Shown piece after piece: positions 57,444 to 64,000 of a DNA stretch of 64,000 bases. The number at the start of each line of letters is the position of its first letter. The first letter of the stretch is position 1. The notes under the pieces are model-generated. The model searched no databases and was not told the origin of the DNA. It saw only the letters and a program-made list of their open reading frames with translations. The DNA comes from Capsicum annuum. Lineage: Eukaryota; Streptophyta; Magnoliopsida; Solanales; Solanaceae. The stretch lies in contig NW_025859999.1 of the NCBI RefSeq assembly GCF_002878395.1, positions 277,786-341,785 on the forward strand, given 5' to 3'. Made by a program: the position numbers and the translations under genes.

Positions 57444-58199
57444 GACTCCATGTAAGCTCTCATGGTTTATCCCAGTTATAAGAAACTCCCATGTTCATAA
57501 TAGTCCAAGTTTCATGAGTTACGAAGTCACTCAAAGTCATGAGTCAAGGAGTTTGAGTTGAGTCCAATGATTTGTGAGATTTATGAAGCATGTGTTATTA
57601 TACATGATTTATGGAAAATATGTTTCAGGATACTCATGCAAAGATAGTCATGATTATCAGCATGCATGATTTTCTTATACATTTATGATATTATTTAAAT
57701 GTTGCCTGCACTCCCACATACTCAGTACATTTCCAAGTACTGATTACCATACTTTTCTATGCTTTATATTTTCTCGTGATGTAAGTTCAGGTGCTCAGTC
57801 TCAGCAGCAAAAGTGATCTTTGAGTACCTCCATCTACATTCATACGATTAGTGAGTCCTCATGGTTCGAGGACCTATGTCCCCAATTTTTGTCTTGATAG
57901 TAGATGGTTATTTATTTCTAGTTCAGTACGCGTCAGTTGGGGATCCGTCCCAATGGCTCCTCACTCTTATGTAGTAGAGGATTTGTCAGACTAGAGTACC
58001 AGTATGTATAGAATTTCAGTATTTTGATTATACAGGATAATATTTCTTTGTATTCCAGTATGTTTATGACATGATTATTCTTCTTTATTACTACTTTATT
58101 ATTGTCATAGTGAGTTATAGAGATGATGACAGACTCAGAGGGTTAGCTTGAGGTCACGTGTGGCCTTAAGCACCGTGTGATGTCTTGGGGTGTTAAACA
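57444..58199 (+). repeat. Element F 3' LTR, second part
   Basis: It starts with the second GACTC TSD copy and continues CATGTAAGCTCTCATGG, the sequence expected after the break at 47803. It ends TTGGGGTGTTAAACA. Both parts together are about 2.27 kb. No gene is seen. Confidence 0.88.
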
Positions 58200-58552
58200 T
58201 AGCCAAGGCATTATCTAAGGAACTAAAAATCTTTTAACTTTACAACACAAAAAATAAAACTTGTAATGGGACCCCACGGCTTGTAGGGTCCCATCATAAT
58301 CAACACAGAACCAATTTGGGTCAATATTTGTCATCCTACGATTTGAACCCAATGACTCGTAATAAGTCCTTATGACTTATAGTGAGACACACGTACACAG
58401 AGAAAAACTTAGCCACTTACTTTCTTGCATGCCATGAATTGAGTCCCTAGAACCCGTCAAGACTCCCTTTGACTCATAAGAGGAGTCATAGTCAGGACAG
58501 TGAGGATAAAAGTTTTGAAATTTTTCAAGGACCAAAAACCTAGGGCGCTACG
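58200..58552 (-). repeat. Element G 3' LTR part
   Basis: The minus-strand start GTAGCGCCCTAGGTTTTTGG resembles the A LTR start. It contains GACTCAT/ATGAGTC words around 58360-58495. It is preceded (minus strand) by the purine-rich TTGTAGAGGGAG at about 58554-58565. Confidence 0.65.
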
Positions 58553-58719
58553 TACTCCCTCTACAAGATCAACCATCCTCGAATAACAGGACAAGGCACT
58601 TATTCGCATGATTTAACATCACACACAATCACACTTTCCTTTAGTAAAGACTGAAGACAAATATTTTATGGAATACGCATACCTCAAGTACAATTATCGA
58701 GTAGTGGGAATAAGAATGA

Positions 58720-60052
58720 ATACTTGAACTTCATGTCCTCTTTGGCTTCCCAAGTAGCTTCCTCAACCTTTTGGTTCCTCCAAAGAACTTTTACCAAATT
58801 AACATCCTTACTTCGCAACTAATGGACTTGCTAGTCTAAAATCTTAATTGGGACCTCCTCAAAGGACAAGGAATCTAAAATACCCACCTCCTCCAAAGTA
58901 ACAATAGTTGAACGATCACACACACACTTTCTTAGTATTGAAACATGAAACATCGGATGAATGAAGCTCAATCTAGAAGGAAACTCCAAATCATATGAAA
59001 CATTTCCAACCATCTTCAAAGCCAAGTACGGAACTACATAACTGGGACTGAGTTTCCCTTCTAGCCAAACTATATCACTCCCTTTATTAGGGACACCTTC
59101 AAGAACACCTAAGCACTAATACTAAACTCTAACTTTCTTCACCATACATCCGTGTAGGACTTTTGGTAACTTTTTGTTGTCTTAAGTCTATCTCGAATCA
59201 CCTTCACCTTTTTCATGGCTTGGTCGACCAAATCAGGGCCAAACAACTTATTCCCACCAACCTAAAACTACACAATCGAAGACCTACGCCTTCTACAATA
59301 TAAGGTCTCAAATAGAGCCATACCAATGCTAAAGTGATAACTTTTTTTATAAGAAAATTCTATGAGAGGCAAGTGGTCAACCCAACTGCCATCAAAATGA
59401 AATCCACAGGTCCAAAGAATAACCTCCAATAGATGAATTGTCCTTTTATCTTCCCCATATATCTAGGGGTGGAATACGTACTGAGGGAAACATTAGTCCC
59501 CAAACTTCACTTGAACGACTTCAAAAAGTTAGATGAGAACTGGGTACCTCGATTAGATATGATATAGGCTGGAGTACCATGCAACATCATGATATCCTTA
59601 ATGAACAACTTGGCATAATCCTTTAAAGAGTAATTTGTCCTCATGGGTAAAAAGTGTGAAGACTTAGTCATCCTATCAAAGATAACCCAAATCTAATCAA
59701 ACAACTAGCTAGACTGCGGAAGAGCCATAGCCAAATCCTTATTAATTTTCTCCCATTTCCATACCTGTAGATCAATCTCTTGACTCAACCCACCAGGCCT
59801 CAAGTGCTTCACCTTCACTTGATGACACACCATGCACTTATCTACAAAATTGCCCACACCCCACTTCATGTTATTCCACCAATAAATTTATTTAAGATCA
59901 CTATACATTTTTGTCGAATCAGGATGAATAGTATAACACAACTCATGATCTTCGACCAAAATTCCTCTTTGAAACTCGTTAATATTAGGAACACAAAATA
60001 TGCCACTGTATCTTTATAAACCATCACAAGTAATTTTGAAAATCATCACCTT
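58720..60052 (-). pseudogene. Element G integrase with C-terminal tail (broken)
   Basis: The C-terminal part is recognisable at 58831-59025: 'MVGNVSYDLEFPSRLSFIHP', 'MFHVSILRKCVCD' and 'LDSLSFEEVPIKILD'. Further in, core and zinc-binding segments are visible on the minus strand between 59200 and 60000, heavily frameshifted. It would have inserted the cDNA and is now inactive. The arrangement parallels element A 440-1990. Confidence 0.7.
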
Positions 60053-60697
60053 CTACCTACCCACATCATCCTTAATTTGCATCAAAATAGCATCTAATAG
60101 CCGCTTCTCGTTTACCTCTGCTCTAAGAAATGACTTTGCCATCTCTTGAACAATCACAAAATTATTTTTGGAATCCAAAAGACAAACTCCAAGATTTTCT
60201 AAATAGTGAATATCCTTTACCAAATCATACTTATCTTTGTCTACATAATATAAGCTTCCCATTGACAACCTGCAAAGAGCATCAGCAACTACATTAGCTT
60301 TACCCAGATGATAATGAAGACTCATGTCTTAATCTTTAAGCAACTCAAGCCATCTTCTTTGCCTGAGATTCAATTCTTTCTGAGTGAGCACGTATTGCAG
60401 CATCTTATGACCAGAATATATATCGACATGGACCCCATACAAATAATGTCGCCAGATCTTTAGTGCAAACACCACAGCTAACAATTCCAAATCATGAGTT
60501 AGATAATTCTTTTCATGAACTTATAACTATCTAAAAGAATATGCAACCGCACTGCTATGCTGCATTAACACATAACCCAGACCTACTCGGGACACATTAG
60601 ATTAGACAACAAAACCATTGGTGCCCTCAAGTAAAGTTAAGACAAGATCTGAAGTCAACTTATCCTTCATCTTTATGAAACTACCTCTGTAAGCATC
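60053..60697 (-). pseudogene. Element G RNase H (broken), fused to gag by deletion
   Basis: 60053-60325 reads 'MSLHYHLGKANVVADALCRLSMGSL', the end of Ty3 RNase H. Upstream, 60340-60690 contains '[16 protein letters not shown]' and 'THDLELL' (catalytic Glu kept), and starts 'SDACRGSFIKMKDKL' at about 60690. All RT sequence that should precede it is missing, and the next bases are gag. Confidence 0.75.
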
Positions 60698-61954
60698 AGA
60701 CTATTCTGACCAGTGTCAGAGCCAGAAGAAAATGTAGCACCTTTTGGTGTGTAAGTTGATAAAGTAGCAACTAGAATATTATTTTCTCTAGAAGCAACCT
60801 TATTAGGACAATCCCTCTACATATGACCAATATGGAAAATTTAAAGCACTTGTTCCTCCCCTATTAGTAAACACCACGATGTACCTGACTATAAAATCTA
60901 TAAGATGGATACGATGGAGCTGACTAAGCTACACTATCCTAAAGCTGGGTTCCCAATGCTATAAAACCACTATTATACAAAGAATGACTATAACCAAACA
61001 TCTTTGGATAAGGAGTGCTAAACATAGAGTAGCAACTAGAATTACCCCACTTCTTGTTAGATAACTTTAAACCATCTCTTCCACTTTCTCGCTGACCTCC
61101 ACTTTGATATAAGTAGTAAAATTTCTTATTGTATCTTTCACTTATCTCCATTTGCTTCTTATTTTTTCTTCCACTTGTTACATATACACCATAAGTTTAG
61201 AGATGTCCATGTCCTTGTTCAATAAGGAAATATTGCTCCCTGAGATTAACTCATGGGACAACCTAGAAGGAAATATCCCCATTTTATCCCTATGCTAGAC
61301 ACCAATTCTAGAACATAACTTGACAACTGAAAAAACTTCAAGGCATATTTCTTCACTAATATCCTACTTTGCTTCAGATTTACTAACTCCTCAGTTTTTG
61401 CCTCCCTTAACTCCTGAGGAAAAAATTGATGAAGAAAAGTACCAGAGAAGTTGTCCCACAAAGCAAACCCAATATTATCACCCTTATGATACTCCCACTC
61501 ATTATACCATTGGCATGCTATATCCTTCAACTGATAACTAGTGAACTTTACACCTTTCACATTAGTAGCATACATCTTACAAAAGATCTTTTCCATTCCA
61601 TCAATAAATTTTTGGGGATCTTCAAAAACATTAGAACCAGTAAAAGTAGGAAGACTCAACCTCATAAGTTGGACAACCCTAGTAATGTCAAAAAATAGAG
61701 CAATAGTAGCCACACTCATTTTGAGATGCCACCAACTAGGTAACCAAATAAATCGATTGGGGAAACTAAGCATTGGACACATCAACCTGAGATGCCTAAG
61801 GATGAATAGGGGGAACTGGCTGAGTTCCAATAGGGAAATAAGGGGAACCGACCCTAGATTGAGTCTGAACCTCTGAAGTAGGATGAGATCCATCCATATG
61901 GTCCTCAGATAGGAAATAAGATTTCCTACTACTATCTGATCTTTTTTGAGTCAT
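60698..61954 (-). pseudogene. Element G gag (broken)
   Basis: It starts 'MTQKRSDSSRKSYF' at 61954, with a Pro/Gln-rich N-terminus. The capsid block in 61246-61893 has 'RLSLPTFTGSNVFEDPQKFI', 'LKDIACQWYNEWEYH' and 'FLHQFFPQELREAKTEEL'. The nucleocapsid part around 60780-60900 keeps 'HIGHM*RDCP', with most Cys lost. It ends 'SGSDTGQN' at about 60705, the usual gag-protease boundary, and there meets RNase H. Frameshift near 61800 and several stops downstream. Confidence 0.8.
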
Positions 61955-62143
61955 GATATGAAAGTTGAACAATTGGGGATTAGAGAGATTCAAGACTTTA
62001 GTCTTATCGCTCAAAATGGAACAACAAGAAAGGGAAATATTCCCAAATGTCTTATACCCTCTCTCTTATAAGTATGATATGCTACACACCCATAAATGAG
62101 ACTCTACTTGAAATGTCTTTGTTGGACACCCAATGACACCAAA

Positions 62144-62160
62144 CCTAGGATCTGATACTA
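62144..62160 (-). promoter_or_regulatory. Element G primer-binding site
   Basis: The minus strand reads TAGTATCAGATCCTAGG, a variant of the initiator-Met type site, five bases from the LTR edge. Confidence 0.65.
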
Positions 62161-62164
62161 TCTT

Positions 62165-62618
62165 TGTCATAACCCGAACTAAGGCCTGACCATAACGCGC
62201 ATCTCAAGTCCCGCATAGATCGAAGATCTCCCTCTTTTTACACCAAAATAAACAAAACTATATCTCTAATATTAAATGAATTCCAAACATATAAGAAGAT
62301 AATTCAAAGGAATAAATGATTACTCAATGATCAAAATTAACAACCGGCCAACACAATCGACTGACATCACCCAAGTCCATAGTAATATAACAAAGCGTCT
62401 ACCATAACTAAATATCAATAAACCATTGGGGCATTCTCCTTCATATTTCCATAAAGAAATAAAAATAGTATGATACATAAGAGACCAAAATATGAAATAT
62501 CGACTTTGGAAGTATGAAAACTCTCCACTTTAATGTCAACTCACAAACTGATCCCGGATACTAATCACTGAGCAAGAGGAGTAGAAGAATATCCATTTCT
62601 ATCACTATATGGCAATAC
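62165..62618 (-). repeat. Element G 5' LTR part
   Basis: Its edge reads TGTCATAACCCGAACTAAGG on the plus strand. It aligns by eye with the A LTR at 5172-5690. Interrupted at 62618 by element H. Confidence 0.7.
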
Positions 62619-64000
62619 TATAACACCCCATAAAGTTCCCTCTTAGTCTGAGCCTTAGAGCGTGTCAAAGAAAGTGATACCAGCCTTAAACGATTGAGAA
62701 GTGACTTCGCAAGTAATTGGTATTTTAAATATATAAAATTGTATCAAATTCAACTTTTATTTATGTAGATTATTGAATTATCTTTCCAACGATACCAATT
62801 TTGTCCAAATCTGGCATTAGGGTGAGAAGTTATGGCTATTTTATTGAGAGTTATTGAAACCGCCCAGGTACGACAGATGATCCGATGGACCATACAGTCT
62901 ACAACATATCATTGCCAAAAAGGCAGAAACTCCCTTTCCTGGCCCAAGTGTGATGGCTAGTATGATGGATTGTCAAGGCTGCGAAGGACCATCACAGAGA
63001 GCGTCGCCATAAAAGTAGTGTGGTCTTATCCTGGCCATCATGGGATGGAAGATCCGATGGACTGTTGGACCTGTGATAGGACATCGATCCACCCATCAAA
63101 TCGAGGTAGTAAGTACCTTTTTTTGGTCATTATGCGATGGACCGTTAGACTTGTGATGGACCATCGCTCCGACAATCGTAGACCACATTCAACATTTTTC
63201 GCTTATTTTTAATGGGCTTTTCAGTCCTTTTGACTCTTTTATACCCTGATATATATTAAGCAATTTTAATGGCTTCATTTATCATCTGAAATAAAAGAGA
63301 GCTAGGGTTTCTCCCTCAAGAGCAAATCTAAAACCCTTCCCCAATAAATCCAAAAATTCACAACAAATTCAACAAATTTAGTTGAGATTTGAGTTTCCCC
63401 AAGTTCAAATGTTTCAAGAACTCTCTCTCAAGAGTAAGAAGAAGAGTTTAGAGAAAGTTTGTTCATCTAATTTCAAAATCTAAGGTATGTGGGATTTTAA
63501 ACAATGGTAATCCTTTCACCCTTGTGCCCAAAGGCTTATTTAAACATCAATTCTCTTCAATTTATGAGATTTTACATGAAATTGAATTCGGTTTTTTCAC
63601 CCGTTGTTATTGGTTGTAAGCTTTTGATGTTTTCCTTTAGTTGAAAGTCTAATGGCATGATTTTTATATGTTGTCTTGAGAAATTACAGTTGGGTCTATA
63701 CCCCATGATTTTAATCCTTGAGAAGTTAATAGTTGAAATGTTTGAGATATTTAAATGTATGAGTATGTTGAGATTTTGAGACAAATTGCTGAAATTTCCA
63801 GATTTCTACATGAGTTATGAATCCATATGCTATCTATTAAGCTTTTGATGAATTTTAACTTGAGATTGAATAATGGATTATTAAGCCCTACTTGAGATTT
63901 GAGATGTTACGAAATATTGGGATATAAGCCCCATGATTTGAGTATTCTGAGATTTATTGAGAAATGTTTTGACCTAATGGTCATTGAGTTTTGAAATCCA
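62619..64000 (+). repeat. Element H: start of an LTR related to element D
   Basis: It begins TATAACACCCCATAAAGTTC (terminal TG mutated to TA), matching the D LTR start. It continues with the dyad module, a TATA region (TGATATATATT near 63248), and the leader sequences 'CTAAGGTATGTGG' at 63481 and 'CACCCTTGTGCCCAAAGG' near 63517, all colinear with D. The window ends inside it, so whether it is a 5' LTR, 3' LTR or solo LTR is unknown. Confidence 0.85.
62871..63166 (+). repeat. Element H U3 dyad module
   Basis: Position-0 words at 62883 (CGATGGACCATAC), 62963 (TGATGGATTGTCA), 63055 (CGATGGACTGTTG) and 63135 (CGATGGACCGTTA). Each has a partner 19 bp later: 62902, 62982 (CGAAGGACCATCA), 63074 (TGATAGGACATCG), 63154 (TGATGGACCATCG). 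The -12 words are at 62871, 62951 and 63043. Spacing 80, 92, 80. The TATA region lies about 80 bp downstream. Confidence 0.85.

Larger units (their letters stand above)
43441..58199 (+). mobile_element. Element F: 5'-truncated Ty3/gypsy element, LTR split by F1
   Basis: It begins abruptly near the start of RT (no gag, protease or 5' LTR), continues through RNase H, integrase and polypurine tract, and ends with a 3' LTR of about 2.27 kb. That LTR is split by the 9.6-kb element F1 (47804-57443). The exact left edge is uncertain within about 40 bases. The missing 5' part means no TSD can be checked. Confidence 0.85.
58200..62618 (-). mobile_element. Element G: Ty3/gypsy element related to A, with internal deletion
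   Basis: On the minus strand: LTR part (62165-62618), primer site, gag, then directly RNase H, integrase, polypurine-like tract and LTR part (58200-58552). Protease and RT are missing between gag and RNase H. The left LTR ends against the F LTR; the right LTR is cut by H at 62619. Because the two LTR parts cover different ends of the LTR, their divergence cannot be measured. Confidence 0.8.

Noticed and set aside
61320..61876. Overlapping plus-strand frames (73, 90 and 111 codons)
   Set aside because: Antisense shadows of the element G gag on the minus strand.
1..64000. Host protein-coding gene or structural RNA gene
   Set aside because: I looked for frames unrelated to retrotransposons and for tRNA- or rRNA-like blocks and found none I could support; all recognisable coding sequence belongs to LTR elements or T32-type ORFs.

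Overview
The window looks like plant nuclear heterochromatin. It is AT-rich, I see no host gene, and it is built from nested, decayed LTR retrotransposons. The LTR and gag-pol types, and three copies of the 'putative plant transposon protein' (Transposase_32, PF20167) domain, are the kind I associate with Solanaceae such as Capsicum or Solanum. That assignment is recollection, not a database result.

Layout: (A) 1-6141, minus: decayed Ty3/gypsy element. (B) 6142-9116, plus: 5'-truncated Ty3/gypsy. (C) 9117-12274, resuming 33217-~35270: remnant carrying a Transposase_32-type ORF (T32-C). (D) 12275-33211, plus: Ty3/gypsy element inserted into T32-C with a near-perfect target-site duplication (TSD, GTGTT/GTGCT). 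D has a solo LTR in its gag-protease region (16430-17931, TSD AGCGC) and a large non-coding LTR element in its 3' LTR (23759-32587, minus, TSD TTATA). (E) ~35283-43440, plus: truncated Athila-like gag-PR-RT-RH-IN remnant followed by T32-E. (F) ~43441-58199, plus: 5'-truncated Ty3/gypsy. (F1) 47804-57443, minus: inserted in the F LTR (TSD GACTC), with both LTRs, gag, part of protease and T32-F1 but no RT, RNase H or integrase. (G) 58200-62618, minus: sister of A with a gag-to-RNase H deletion. (H) 62619-64000, plus: start of an LTR related to D, inserted in a G LTR.

All reading frames carry stops or frameshifts, so nothing here is likely to be autonomous. Hand comparison of ~200-bp LTR stretches gives about 9-10% difference for D, the non-coding element and F1. 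At a conventional plant rate of 1.3e-8 per site per year that suggests insertions roughly 3.5-4 million years old (inference).

The most interesting signal is not a gene. LTRs of different families (D and H; F1; partly F) carry, just upstream of their TATA boxes, degenerate tandem units of about 91-92 bp. Each unit has dyad words of the form TGAY-N5-RTCA at fixed offsets (-12, 0, +19). Two more units with the same 19-bp and 91-bp spacing sit inside F1 directly upstream of its T32 ORF, as though LTR promoter sequence had been copied to drive a second gene.
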